Below are positions 51,301 to 58,674 of a stretch of DNA of 64,000 bases, one piece after another. The stretch comes from SP5GCR1 sp965199685 (GTDB lineage: Bacteria > Pseudomonadota > Gammaproteobacteria > Poriferisulfidales > Oxydemutatoraceae), in contig OZ241323.1 in the NCBI GenBank assembly GCA_965199685.1, positions 2,790,001 through 2,854,000 on the forward strand. Direction: 5' to 3'. Every line of letters begins with the position of its first letter. Position 1 is the first letter of the stretch. Below the pieces are notes generated by a model. That model made no database searches. It was not told the origin of the DNA and worked only from the letters and a program-made list of their open reading frames with translations. Made by a program: the position numbers and the translations under genes.

Positions 51301-52604
51301 TACGTCAGATATTGCTATATGATATTGACAACAACATGAGAGTTAGTTCTGTGGTGGCAAATAGAAGATACTATGTGATAGCTGATTATGATACAAACGC
51401 TGAAATGGCAGATGATGTAGGAATGATTAATGCAGCCCTAATAGCTAACTATAGAGACTTTCCAACTACGCCTGCTGAAGTTGAGATGGAAATTAATACG
51501 ATAGTAGAAAGCTTGCGCATGAGCAATAATCTTAAAGGAGAGTACGAGACGGTTCTAGGAATCACAGCAAATGATAATATCACCACTGACACAATGAGCA
51601 GAATTAACACAATTAGTGTCGGTTGGAATAATATTGTTGATATAATGGGCGTACAAGCAACCTATAAAATATCACCTAATCAACCACTAACCTATGAGGT
51701 AGTGGATGGAACAGCAAGCATTCGTGGTAGTCAACTTGGAACAACAACTGCCTTACCTGTGGATATCTTAAATAATGCAGACCAAACTAATGATGTTTTA
51801 AGAGCCCATGATGGACAAGACGATTTGCCAGTATTCTTTACACACACGGGCCTTATAATAGCAGCAAACAGAGGTGGGAATATGCGCAATGATTATTCAG
51901 CAGCCAATATAGACTATACCGACGAAGATAGAGATATTGAAAGACTGACTGGACTCACAGGAGGCATAAATGCTGGAATAATTTCAATTGCGACATTTGG
52001 TGTTTCTGATGTTCCATATGGTTTCAGTTCAAATGCAGATGGCATTACTACTACTACTAATGTAATAGGAGGTACTGCTTATATTACATTCCCAATACAA
52101 GTTGACGATGACTTAGTTGGTGATTCCTTATATGTTGGGAAATATACTGATAGCTGGAGGCCTTTTGAAAGAGGTCTTGAAACAGGAGACACTTGGTTTG
52201 CGATACAACGTAGAGATCGCACGCAATCTAGAGATCGCATGCTAATTGGAAGTTCCACCGCACCATGTCCGACTAGTCCTGAGGTATACATGAATGAGCA
52301 TACCGGAACCAGAAATGAGCGCGGAACTGATAATATGGACTTCATAGCAAGTAAAAATAACTGCATCATGCTAGTTATAACTGATGGCAATCTTTATGAT
52401 GTCAGCAGTCAAGACGGTAGAATAATTGATCCGGTTGGCATATCAACTATACAGTTAAGCGATGGAACAGAGCAGCCTCGCAGAGGTGGCGGCGGTGGTG
52501 CTGTCGGTATTAGCGATGCCATCCTATTAATAGGAGGGATAGCACTGCTACTAGTTGCAACAGCTAGAAATCGTCGTCGCAAGCAAACCACTGCAACTTC
52601 CTAA
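45390..52604 (+). CDS. giant secreted surface protein with Ig-like repeats and GlyGly-CTERM tail
   Basis: The 2404-residue protein starts with a signal peptide (MNKFLFIILLLLSFSISAQQ). After an N-terminal beta-rich region come at least six repeats of about 120-150 residues, between about residues 450 and 1500. Each opens like RDTTGPSITVTA or DSTPPRITVTA and contains a 'SYxLLR' strand, suggesting Ig-like or cadherin-like folds. A thrombospondin-3-like calcium stretch (EDADSDGDGLIDVADNSPFD) lies near 1645. The C-terminus is a GlyGly-CTERM sorting signal: GGGGGAVG, a hydrophobic helix (ISDAILLIGGIALLLVA) and a basic end (RNRRRK). It should pass through type II secretion and be processed by the rhombosortase encoded downstream. 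It is probably an adhesin or scaffold. Confidence 0.85.
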   Translation: MNKFLFIILLLLSFSISAQQLPRDRFGGDLLSGCNNCNLAQDGIVHLQFDPDTAEIVTENINGTSTERFKVTVRVKAASSSAPFAYVSGNARIRYNNSAFGALVRDRLCDFDRSSIFTAFSSDFSRRYSLGRTQNDPDRITLTETTALSSAGDPFDDSVLQSIDISNYAELTNDYQPLITMRCTINNEEMDAGFVFDGQAAGEQNIRNFVAEASTTGLLPSTPMLALADNDFRGFRLDGKTWVKDYARYGDGKGVRLEFSKNIMTPLAVGHFSLDNTDDSRISTVTHMVGTPYAEIEFSGEAIANDILRISTGTTVMDVDRLANDNFAASLFYDEGAPRIDTRPTQDGNAFTLTFSSPISPIHLSPSDLCVTEPNGICQANESSRTVPVLSVTTHGEMPTTLTMVVDPAAGAKTGGMRSIEFRRNAVLLANNTPGQGDLKVVEDYQPRLREALELQDMIGAQITVARTDIRGDSISSDLVPIGGRYVIYFRVTADEDVGDLDQLSSYQLQDNGRNPISFDPASAITPVTSQSRQRDVIITYFVPVSNQRVSGAEFFRLVRSGATSLRDGANRDPIRDNDNPSTTRIANGAEITPNASARAPRDTTGPSITVTATRAIPNPDNGNRYTMSFTVTNSEHGDPMNNPISDLADLDSYTLLRRSGGSNSSSGFTIVPYDPNDNDSSTSSIDISGGEATATLEFVVTMPTQTITEATEGFLLARADNDNALLDSNRNAPRFGGNNIVRGTVIDASAIAERDTTRPNLTVMASEPELTTTMTYNFSFKVTASEPVRGLDNASSYSLLVAEEEDDITDGGLVAATNPTPIVSFSADRPTTATVSYMNVHVINDLPNTTFPYGLMLGRANDGLLDLANNDPLQTNADGTRPANTPGNEVSNDEPLQAADPDAGERGAVVLLDSTPPRITVTANSIVADPATSGRYTIQFTISADEAVRNIGTAASYILKRIQGTNNFSQNVSDIATVTPVVADGTSLDGNRAVINYTVTFTGNIETRLTNIRGTQGFTLALVSGTGQINLQDIATNLPVKRDGSPIYNNAGTGFIETNGIIAPITGGIIDARAVAARDTTGPDLTVMAVAGGASPGATPTTFTGSFNVTATENIRDIHTTRSYVLLRIPLSSGGTANNAGAVVETDASLIPISGTNLSQAATIGFTATLDNVEQARSTFGFTLARGPITSGGLRDVWDNAVTANSAQADRLTAGNSAVATIEKVPPQINVVAFGSEPKAVPVAGSNGRQYTVTFDVNVENNEEVRGIGNTSSYNVIRMEGSSEITFTAIRGTPNAGNTRARLVYTVTVDGSPIGITGFNLAGTNNAEALRDNSGNFAVPVGSTTPIANNMRIDGGNDAIATRDNTPPIISIVDNSPMALAKPFDDDDDTFGGDSIRNYEVAFMVNVEEDGGDVATLGLPTSYQLYRITTPTMMPTTDGFDATIGGGPNLMRMDAAVSILYDVKFVNDEDVRNTHSFGLYRANDVNALIDDSGNLPIRNRGRLPNDPSDDDRIDPNTEIDSTLRASRERANAMECAAFYPNIGQTELFFNVVSEYEVDNPPEENLEITQQGSTSTISLAISSLEQDGIILNDGRSILKATLDEEIRSRIEMDAIDATYTHTTSTSQLNVASIRADCSRDLTEDADSDGDGLIDVADNSPFDGSASTETTSFNDLDGNAANPNTAAPLDDRADPPVEVLDDAYYSREAVVRSLLRGEEFTYIHTDGSRQTFTEMDALDREQYFGIEENANTQIFRIESDSECDLVLDAARMNNLIKVRINEFCGNDRVTAFSAEPVTSGQEYKWAEVGSDGLLVPSEVSGENDYFSYTLRILPEINFLGQSSYIFPTTGTQTVLISAYTGDDSRTIDSLEINNNRGSSDIEEELVYDSQTKTISNDDDPYNIATNALPIPGETITHWLVGGSRIWRPTTRTVARLGVEGETDPLANIDYAIGPNNNVDVRVAGDDETVTRIRQILLYDIDNNMRVSSVVANRRYYVIADYDTNAEMADDVGMINAALIANYRDFPTTPAEVEMEINTIVESLRMSNNLKGEYETVLGITANDNITTDTMSRINTISVGWNNIVDIMGVQATYKISPNQPLTYEVVDGTASIRGSQLGTTTALPVDILNNADQTNDVLRAHDGQDDLPVFFTHTGLIIAANRGGNMRNDYSAANIDYTDEDRDIERLTGLTGGINAGIISIATFGVSDVPYGFSSNADGITTTTNVIGGTAYITFPIQVDDDLVGDSLYVGKYTDSWRPFERGLETGDTWFAIQRRDRTQSRDRMLIGSSTAPCPTSPEVYMNEHTGTRNERGTDNMDFIASKNNCIMLVITDGNLYDVSSQDGRIIDPVGISTIQLSDGTEQPRRGGGGGAVGISDAILLIGGIALLLVATARNRRRKQTTATS

Positions 52605-52862
52605 ACCACTTGCTCTTGTGTAGGGGCGGACTTATATGTCCGCCCTAACGTACCGTTCAGTACCATTCTAACCGCCATGTGCCATATAATTTATGGTGAC
52701 CACCCGTAGGGGAGGGCTAACATGCCCTCCCTAACGCGACGTACTTGCACGATTTATACATTCATCTATCAAATTTACGAAAACCATACAGGTGGCGCAG
52801 GGCAGTTAGATGGTACAAGTACAATACTCTAGGGAGGGCATGTTAGCCCTCTCCTACAGCTC
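52605..52862. repeat. repeat spacer between the giant gene and the rhombosortase gene
   Basis: It contains a variant hairpin GGGGCGGAC-TTATAT-GTCCGCCC (about 52623-52645), a standard GGGAGGGC hairpin at 52710-52731 and another at about 52832-52853. The last 10 bp lead straight into the rhombosortase start, so repeat sequence supplies its ribosome-binding region. Confidence 0.8.
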
Positions 52863-53441
52863 ATGAAATACTTTTTCAGCAACCCTAGTTTCTATTATGC
52901 GGCTTTAGTGATTCTTGCTGCCCTGATCTGCACCTACTATCAAGAACTCTTCATATATCAAAGACAGCTATTGGAGCAAGGACAATTATGGCGTTTATTT
53001 AGTGGCCATTTTGTACACCTAAACGATAAACATTTAATACTCAACTTGATTGCCTGGATCATTATTTTCTTTTTAGGTCTCAATTATCTATTACTTCTGA
53101 GATGGGTTGTTTTATTGTTTATATTGACATTATCAATCTCAGCAGGTTTATATTATTTTGTTCCTGAAATCTTATATTACGGTGGATTATCGGGTGTTTT
53201 ACACGGTTACTTTGCTTATATCTTAGTGGAATGGATCAAAAACAAACAAAGGCTTGCGTGGATTATTTTGCTATTGTTAATAGCAAAAACATTAATAGAA
53301 AACTTCTCAGATATAGGTTCGTCTACAGCCGAATATCTAGATCTTCGGGTGGTCACGGAGGTACATCTAATAGGCGTTGTCATTGGTATTCTCTTTGCAT
53401 TATTAACTTCATATCGGGAGCATAATTCAAATACTAAGTAA
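52863..53441 (+). CDS. rrtA: rhombosortase (rhomboid-family GlyGly-CTERM protease)
   Basis: The 192-residue protein has about six membrane helices. The rhomboid catalytic pair is Ser110 in GGLSGVLHG and His168 in TEVHLIGVVIG. GQLWRLFSGHFVHLNDKHLI near the N-terminus is the typical rhombosortase version of the rhomboid 'HxxxxHLxxN' loop. Rhombosortases cut GlyGly-CTERM proteins at the inner membrane so that they can be lipid-modified and sent out by type II secretion. The predicted substrate is encoded just upstream. The start codon falls at the end of a repeat. Confidence 0.88.
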   Translation: MKYFFSNPSFYYAALVILAALICTYYQELFIYQRQLLEQGQLWRLFSGHFVHLNDKHLILNLIAWIIIFFLGLNYLLLLRWVVLLFILTLSISAGLYYFVPEILYYGGLSGVLHGYFAYILVEWIKNKQRLAWIILLLLIAKTLIENFSDIGSSTAEYLDLRVVTEVHLIGVVIGILFALLTSYREHNSNTK

Positions 53442-53592
53442 TATTTAGTAATTCTTGGCATAATGCTTCCAAAAACAGGGAATATACAAGTATTTCATTC
53501 ACTTGCGTTATATCTGATATTTTTGATAAACACCACTTTTGACTATAAAACAGGTATAATACCCTCTTGTAATTTATTAGGAGGACTTAATA
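53442..53592 (+). promoter_or_regulatory. tpx promoter region
   Basis: This unique spacer has TATAAT at about 53556-53561 and a TTTTGACT element close upstream, at non-ideal spacing. AGGAGG at about 53579-53584 is the tpx ribosome-binding site. No repeat is present. Confidence 0.4.
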
Positions 53593-54102
53593 ATGGCAAC
53601 TATCTCTTTACAAGGTAACGAAATACGCACGAGTGGCAAGATACCCGCAGTCGGCACACAGGCACCGGATTTCTTGTTGGTGAATAAGGATTTAGAAGAT
53701 ATTTCTCTTTCTAGCTTTAAGGGCAAGAAAAAACTGATATCCATAGTTCCTAGCTTGGATACGCCGGTCTGTGCTACTTCTACTAAGAAATTTAACCAAG
53801 CTGTGGGCGAACTCGAAGACAGTGTTTGCATAGTTGTGTCTGCCGACCTGCCTTTTGCAATGTCACGGTTCTGCAGTGCCGAGTCACAAGCGAATATTAT
53901 GCCGCTTTCTATGATGCGTTCTAGAAATTTTGCTAAAGATTACGGCGTTCTAATTGAAGACGGTCCCTTAGCCGGCATTACGGCGCGGGCAGTCATAGTT
54001 CTGGATAAGGCGGATATAGTGCAACATGCAGAATTAGTTGATGAAATCAGCGACGAACCCGACTACGACAAAGCACTACAAGCCCTAAAAGCAGATTCCT
54101 AA
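53593..54102 (+). CDS. tpx: thiol peroxidase
   Basis: The 169-residue peroxiredoxin has the Tpx-type active site SLDTPVCATST (peroxidatic Cys60) and the resolving Cys94 in SADLPFAMSRFC. It reduces hydrogen peroxide and alkyl peroxides, probably with thioredoxin. Length matches E. coli Tpx. It is a single-gene unit with its own promoter. A CCCCTCC(AAA)GGAGGGG hairpin follows the stop codon (about 54114-54131) and may act as a terminator or mRNA-stabilising end. Confidence 0.95.
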   Translation: MATISLQGNEIRTSGKIPAVGTQAPDFLLVNKDLEDISLSSFKGKKKLISIVPSLDTPVCATSTKKFNQAVGELEDSVCIVVSADLPFAMSRFCSAESQANIMPLSMMRSRNFAKDYGVLIEDGPLAGITARAVIVLDKADIVQHAELVDEISDEPDYDKALQALKADS

Positions 54103-54157
54103 CGCAAACCATTCCCCTCCAAAGGAGGGGAATGATCCTTCCCCTACGGGTGGTTTC

Positions 54158-55330
54158 CTAGCTGATACTTCCTGCTCGGCGTAGGAAAAAATTCTTTAAT
54201 GTCGGCATTTGGTTGACTAATCGCAATCCGCTTGTTCGCACATAGGTGCATAGAGGCGAGTAATCGGAAAATATCCATAGCAGGCTCTCCAACCCGATTT
54301 TCATGCACTGATTATTACCTTTGACCATGCGTTCATAGCGACGCAATAAAGGATAGTTTAGCTTCATAGAAGGGCTACTATCCAATAAACCCAACAGCAC
54401 ATTCAAATCTGCAAAGCCTAGGTTTGCACCTTGCCCTGCTAAAGGATGAATGTTATGCGCTGCATCCCCTATCAACAACATACCTGGTGCAACATACCGA
54501 TCAACATAACCGCCACGAAGTTCAAAGGCACAGATTTCGCTCATTGCCGATAATTCCCCGAAGCGTTCCTCCATTTCTCGACTCGTCCTACTCATCAATT
54601 CTTCGGTGTCTAGTTCTGCGATTTGGCGGGCTAGCGCATTTGGGCATGACCACACGACAGCGCAGACCCGATCCGCTAACGGTAAAAATGCCAGCACCCC
54701 GTTACTAGAGAAACGTTGCCATCCAGTAAACCGATGATTTTCGGTGGTTCGCACTATATAAGCAAAAGCGGTTTGTTGATAATCCTGCACCGACCATCGT
54801 ACATTCATCAGTTGGCGTATTTGTGACTGCACTCCGTCTGCACCAATTATCAATGAAAACTGCCGATGTTCATCACCATCACCATTTAATTTCGTATCTA
54901 ATACGCCGTCTTTTGATATATGTGCCGAGACTATCTGCATACTGCCGTGTTGAATAGAATTAAGCTGCTCTATGCGTTGCCACAAGGCATTTATCAAGTA
55001 TTTATGTTCGACGATGATACCCAAGCGTGTGGCACCAATGTCGCTGGCATCAAAATGTATGCGCCCGCCGCCGGTATCCCATACTTCTAGGGCTTCAAAA
55101 TTTGAGTAGCGTGTAATAAGCGGCATCACTTGTGCTGCTTCTAAGAGAGCGACCGAGGCTTGACTTAGCGCATAAGTACGTGCGTCGTAATGTTGTGTGT
55201 CTAAATCAGATGCTTCGGGTTGCTTTGCACATAGTTGTACTTTGATATTACGTTGTGCTAAACAGATAGCACAGCTTAAGCCAATAACGCCGCCGCCGAT
55301 TACGGCAACGGACTGATCAAATTTTTGCAT
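54158..55330 (-). CDS. ubiI: UbiI/VisC-like FAD-dependent monooxygenase
   Basis: The 390-residue flavoprotein has the N-terminal FAD motif VIGGGVIGLSCAICLAQRN, the second FAD motif LLIGDAAHNIHPLAGQGANL and the UbiH/UbiF/COQ6 signature around them. It overlaps the end of ubiH by 14 bp and is the last gene of a pepP-ubiH-ubiI series, the same order as in E. coli. By position it is most likely UbiI, which hydroxylates ring carbon 5 in ubiquinone synthesis. Sequence alone does not separate UbiI, UbiF and UbiM with certainty. Confidence 0.85.
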   Translation of the reverse strand: MQKFDQSVAVIGGGVIGLSCAICLAQRNIKVQLCAKQPEASDLDTQHYDARTYALSQASVALLEAAQVMPLITRYSNFEALEVWDTGGGRIHFDASDIGATRLGIIVEHKYLINALWQRIEQLNSIQHGSMQIVSAHISKDGVLDTKLNGDGDEHRQFSLIIGADGVQSQIRQLMNVRWSVQDYQQTAFAYIVRTTENHRFTGWQRFSSNGVLAFLPLADRVCAVVWSCPNALARQIAELDTEELMSRTSREMEERFGELSAMSEICAFELRGGYVDRYVAPGMLLIGDAAHNIHPLAGQGANLGFADLNVLLGLLDSSPSMKLNYPLLRRYERMVKGNNQCMKIGLESLLWIFSDYSPLCTYVRTSGLRLVNQMPTLKNFFLRRAGSIS

Positions 55331-56558
55331 TGTGTGAACTCAGCGTGGTTCCACTTGCGAGGCGTGGCCAGGGCGGCGACAAGCCTAAGGTTTTACGTAC
55401 TAAAATGCGTCTTATGAACGGCAGCATATCCAGCATAGTTAAACTTACTCCCAGCAAAGGCGCGAACGGTTGCTTTAATCCGACACACAGTTTGGCAAGC
55501 GAATGGGTGAAATACATCACTTTGCGTACATCGCTAGCTCTCTCTTGACTATAGCTTTGGAGCAAATCCGCTGCACTTGCATCGGGCGAATCGTGCAGAT
55601 GTTCCACTAAAAAAGCGATGTCGCGCAATGCAAGATTCAACCCTTGACCACCGACGGGGTGAATAGTTTGTGCGCTGTCGCCGAGTAATACTGTCCGTCC
55701 TATAGCAATGCGCTTGGCGTAGAATAAAATCAACGGATAGATAATACGTTTTCCTATTTCATATATTTTGCCGATGCGTTGCCCTAAGTCTTGCTGCAAT
55801 TTGTTTATGAAGTCGGCATCGGATAGATCCATTGCTTGCGCTCCTGTCTCCCCTACATAAACTCTGCCGATAATACGTTCTCCAGCAGGTTGATGGGGTA
55901 ATACTGCGATTAACCCGTCATTGGTGAAACGCTCGTAAGCCACATGTCGTTCAAGTGATTCACTATGTATACGGGCGACGATAGCCGACTGTTGATAGTC
56001 CTTTTGTCTAAAAGAGAATCCCAGAGCTTTGCTAATATCATTTTGTTTCCCGGATGCTATTATCAGCAAACGTGTTTTGATAGTGTGCTGTTTGTCTTTT
56101 TGCTTGAGCGACAAAGCTATGTGTGTGCCGTGATCCTTTGCAGACTCCACTAAAGTGGACGAGTATATCTTTAGGTTGTCTAATTCAAGTAGCGTTTGAT
56201 GCAAACCAGCCAATAAATCTGCGGCACGGATAACACAACCTAAAGCGTCTATGCCTTCGTCCTCGGCACGGATACGGGTTGTGCCGAAAGCATCCTTGCG
56301 CGACACCCTAATCTCCTGCACCGCACAAGTATCGCTTTTAATGGTGTCCCATACATTGATATTTTGTAATATTCTACGGCTACCATCCGAGAGTGCAATT
56401 CCGCGTAGCGGTATTTTGTTTGCAGCATTCTTGATGTCGTGTACATCTATGATAGCGATAGAACCTACATGCTTATGCAACGCAACTGCAGCAGCAGCTC
56501 CGGTGAGTCCCGCCCCTATAATAGCGATATCGTATTCCTTTTGAAAAAGTGCCGTCAT
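55317..56558 (-). CDS. ubiH: 2-octaprenyl-6-methoxyphenol hydroxylase UbiH
   Basis: The 413-residue flavoprotein has IAIIGAGLTGAAAAVALHK at the N-terminus and VLLGDSAQTIHPVGGQGLNL as second FAD motif. It belongs to the UbiH/COQ6 aromatic hydroxylase family. Placement between pepP and a second family member agrees with UbiH. It acts in the aerobic ubiquinone pathway, in the soluble or membrane-associated Ubi complex. A MITE-like element lies between it and pepP, which may separate their transcription. Confidence 0.88.
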   Translation of the reverse strand: MTALFQKEYDIAIIGAGLTGAAAAVALHKHVGSIAIIDVHDIKNAANKIPLRGIALSDGSRRILQNINVWDTIKSDTCAVQEIRVSRKDAFGTTRIRAEDEGIDALGCVIRAADLLAGLHQTLLELDNLKIYSSTLVESAKDHGTHIALSLKQKDKQHTIKTRLLIIASGKQNDISKALGFSFRQKDYQQSAIVARIHSESLERHVAYERFTNDGLIAVLPHQPAGERIIGRVYVGETGAQAMDLSDADFINKLQQDLGQRIGKIYEIGKRIIYPLILFYAKRIAIGRTVLLGDSAQTIHPVGGQGLNLALRDIAFLVEHLHDSPDASAADLLQSYSQERASDVRKVMYFTHSLAKLCVGLKQPFAPLLGVSLTMLDMLPFIRRILVRKTLGLSPPWPRLASGTTLSSHNAKI

Positions 56559-56780
56559 TGCTACTCAACCGCTTGCGCCATTGAATTTACGATAACCATC
56601 CGTAGGGGAGGGCTAACATGGGGCTGTTGAAAAATAGAACCGCCGTTTGTTGCAGTAGCACAAACGGCGTGACTTTGTGCAGAACCTTTGCAACCACCCC
56701 GTCAGGCTTCGCCTGCCACCCTCCACAGGAGGGGAATGTACCAATGCAAACACTTTTTCAATAGCCTCGTATTGCATTAT
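56559..56780. repeat. repeat spacer between ubiH and pepP
   Basis: A GGGAGGGCTAACATG half-hairpin is followed by the MITE-like element at 56620-56766. The corresponding right arm is missing or diverged here. Both neighbouring genes read leftwards, so the element lies inside what is elsewhere an operon. Confidence 0.75.
56620..56766. mobile_element. MITE-like element, about 147 bp, between pepP and ubiH
   Basis: It starts GGGGCTGTTGAAAAA and ends TTTTTCAATAGCCT. The interior has GCCGTTTG-TTGCAGTAGCA-CAAACGGC and a CCTCCACAGGAGG hairpin. The left flank is CTAACAT as in other copies. Confidence 0.65.
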
Positions 56781-58103
56781 TTATTCCGCCTCAGACATTA
56801 GCGATTCAATGTCATCTACATTTTTAACTAAATCTTTGCTGAGCACTTCGGGTCCTCGGGTTGTTACCAGCACATCGTCTTCTATACGAATTCCGGTATT
56901 GCGGAATTGCTTAGCGACATTGTTTCTATTGTCTATATATAAACCCGGTTCTACGGTTAGCACCATGCCTGTCTCAAAACATTGAGGTTCACCCGATTTC
57001 CCTTTGCTATAAGCCATTGTATCGTGCACATCCAATCCTAGCCAGTGTCCGATTCCGTGCATATAAAAATCTCTGTAGGCAGAACGTTTGAGCAAAGCGG
57101 TCAAAGAACCTTTTAATAAGCCTGTGTCAATCAAGCCTTGGGTTAAGGCGCGCACCGCAGCGTTATTGACATCAAGCCAGTTGTTACCCAATTGCACTTT
57201 GGCGATAGCTTTTGATTGTGCTTCCAAGACGACTTCGTAGAGTTCTTTTTGATGGCTATTAAAACGTTTATTAATAGGAATAGTACGGGTTATATCGCTG
57301 GCATACATTTGGTGTTCGGCTCCGGCATCTACAAGTAGCAGGTCTCCGGATTTTAGGCGGCTTTTATTATCGGTATAGTGCAGTACACATGCGTTGACAC
57401 CAGCGGCTACTATTGAGGGGTAGGCGGGGCGTGCATGATGTTGGTGGAATACCTTCATGAACTCCGCATCAATTTCGTACTCGTATAGTCCCGGACGACA
57501 CATTTGCATCATTTGCCGATGTGCGATAGAGGTGATATCAACCGCTTGTTGCATCGTCTCAATTTCTAGCTTGGATTTTTTTAGGCGTAGTTTGTCTAAC
57601 AATATGCTTATATCCGCATAATAGCTAGCTATGGCGTGGTTTCTCCGATTACGGCGAGTTTGTTGGCATAGTGCGGCGAGTTGTGGAAATTTATCAGTGT
57701 CGGAAGTATCGCAGTATAGATATCGTCTGTTGTCAATCAGCAGAGGAAAGATTTCGGTGAATGCATCTATAGGAAAAACTTTGTCTGCACCAAGCATGCG
57801 TTTTGCACGGCTAAGACCCATGCGCGCACCTTCCCACACTATAGTATGTTCATCGTTCGGGGTACAGAACAAAATATAATCACCCAAGGGATGCCCGGGT
57901 GCCAACACCATAATCATTTGATCTTCAACACTTCCATTTAGGTAGTAGAAGTTACTATCTTGGCGATACGGATACTGAACATCGTTTGAATAGTTCTTTT
58001 GTTGCGCGGCAAACATGCACACGATAGCATCGGGTCCTGCCGATCTTAAAACGCGTTTTCTACGACTTTCCAACTCTTTGGAAAAAATATTTTTTTTAGT
58101 CAA
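56781..58103 (-). CDS. pepP: Xaa-Pro aminopeptidase
   Basis: The 440-residue protein has an aminopeptidase P N-domain (PYRQDSNFYYLNG, VWEGARMGL) and the metal-binding 'pita-bread' domain: DAGAEHQMYASDITRTIPI (Asp pair), GIGHWLGLDVHD (His), VEPGLYI and GIRIEDDVLV (Glu residues). It removes N-terminal residues before proline using two manganese ions. Length and residues are complete. It starts the pepP-ubiH-ubiI series and is divergent from the zapB-like/zapA pair. Confidence 0.95.
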   Translation of the reverse strand: MTKKNIFSKELESRRKRVLRSAGPDAIVCMFAAQQKNYSNDVQYPYRQDSNFYYLNGSVEDQMIMVLAPGHPLGDYILFCTPNDEHTIVWEGARMGLSRAKRMLGADKVFPIDAFTEIFPLLIDNRRYLYCDTSDTDKFPQLAALCQQTRRNRRNHAIASYYADISILLDKLRLKKSKLEIETMQQAVDITSIAHRQMMQMCRPGLYEYEIDAEFMKVFHQHHARPAYPSIVAAGVNACVLHYTDNKSRLKSGDLLLVDAGAEHQMYASDITRTIPINKRFNSHQKELYEVVLEAQSKAIAKVQLGNNWLDVNNAAVRALTQGLIDTGLLKGSLTALLKRSAYRDFYMHGIGHWLGLDVHDTMAYSKGKSGEPQCFETGMVLTVEPGLYIDNRNNVAKQFRNTGIRIEDDVLVTTRGPEVLSKDLVKNVDDIESLMSEAE

Positions 58104-58431
58104 ATTTCTTTACCTGTAAAATTGTTCAAACTCAAAACATCTATTATAGTGTCTAGATACAATCTCACACCACTTTTGTATGCCGCATAAAGAATTTAGG
58201 TCGGCAGTCAATAGCATGGTTAAACTATTGATAAATAGTATTATTTTGTCGTTTTTCTTTTGTTTATACATGTCGCTACATTCGTAATAACACTGTGCAT
58301 TTTATAAAATGTTTTTGAGTCGTAGTTGTATAACACCGTACTTTTATACTTCAAAATTGAAAATCATCGTCCGCCTAACAAAGAAAAAAAACTTGACGTA
58401 GAAAAAAAAAGTTATATTATCAATACCTAAT
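58104..58431. promoter_or_regulatory. divergent promoter region between pepP and the zapB-like gene
   Basis: This 328-bp AT-rich spacer has no repeat and no gene. A good sigma-70 promoter points right: TTGACG (58393-58398), 16 bp, TATTAT (58415-58420), 12 bp before the start codon at 58432. The message would therefore have almost no leader, and no ribosome-binding site is visible. The pepP promoter must lie in the left part but is not obvious. Confidence 0.55.
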
Positions 58432-58674
58432 ATGGATGAATTGATTTCTAACGAAGGTAATTTGAATTCTATATCAGAACTTGAAGCGCAAGTTTCAAGA
58501 TTGCTTGATAGTCACGATAAACTAAAAGAAGAAAACAAATTGCTTCATCAACAAAACAAAGCTCTAGTTTCTGAGAACTCGGCATTAGCCGAAAAAAGCA
58601 GACAAGTAAAAAGCAAGATAGAATCTCTTCTAGATCGTCTTAAGAATATGGAAGAGGAAGTTCCTTATGAATGA
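58432..58674 (+). CDS. ZapB-like coiled-coil protein (TIGR02449 type)
   Basis: The 80-residue protein is a continuous coiled coil (ISELEAQVSRLLDSHDKLKE, LLHQQNKALVSENSALAEKS). Size, charge and position directly before zapA fit the small TIGR02449/ZapB-like proteins encoded upstream of zapA in many Gammaproteobacteria. It overlaps zapA by 8 bp and is probably translationally coupled to it. A role in organising the Z-ring with ZapA is inferred from this pairing. Confidence 0.8.
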   Translation: MDELISNEGNLNSISELEAQVSRLLDSHDKLKEENKLLHQQNKALVSENSALAEKSRQVKSKIESLLDRLKNMEEEVPYE

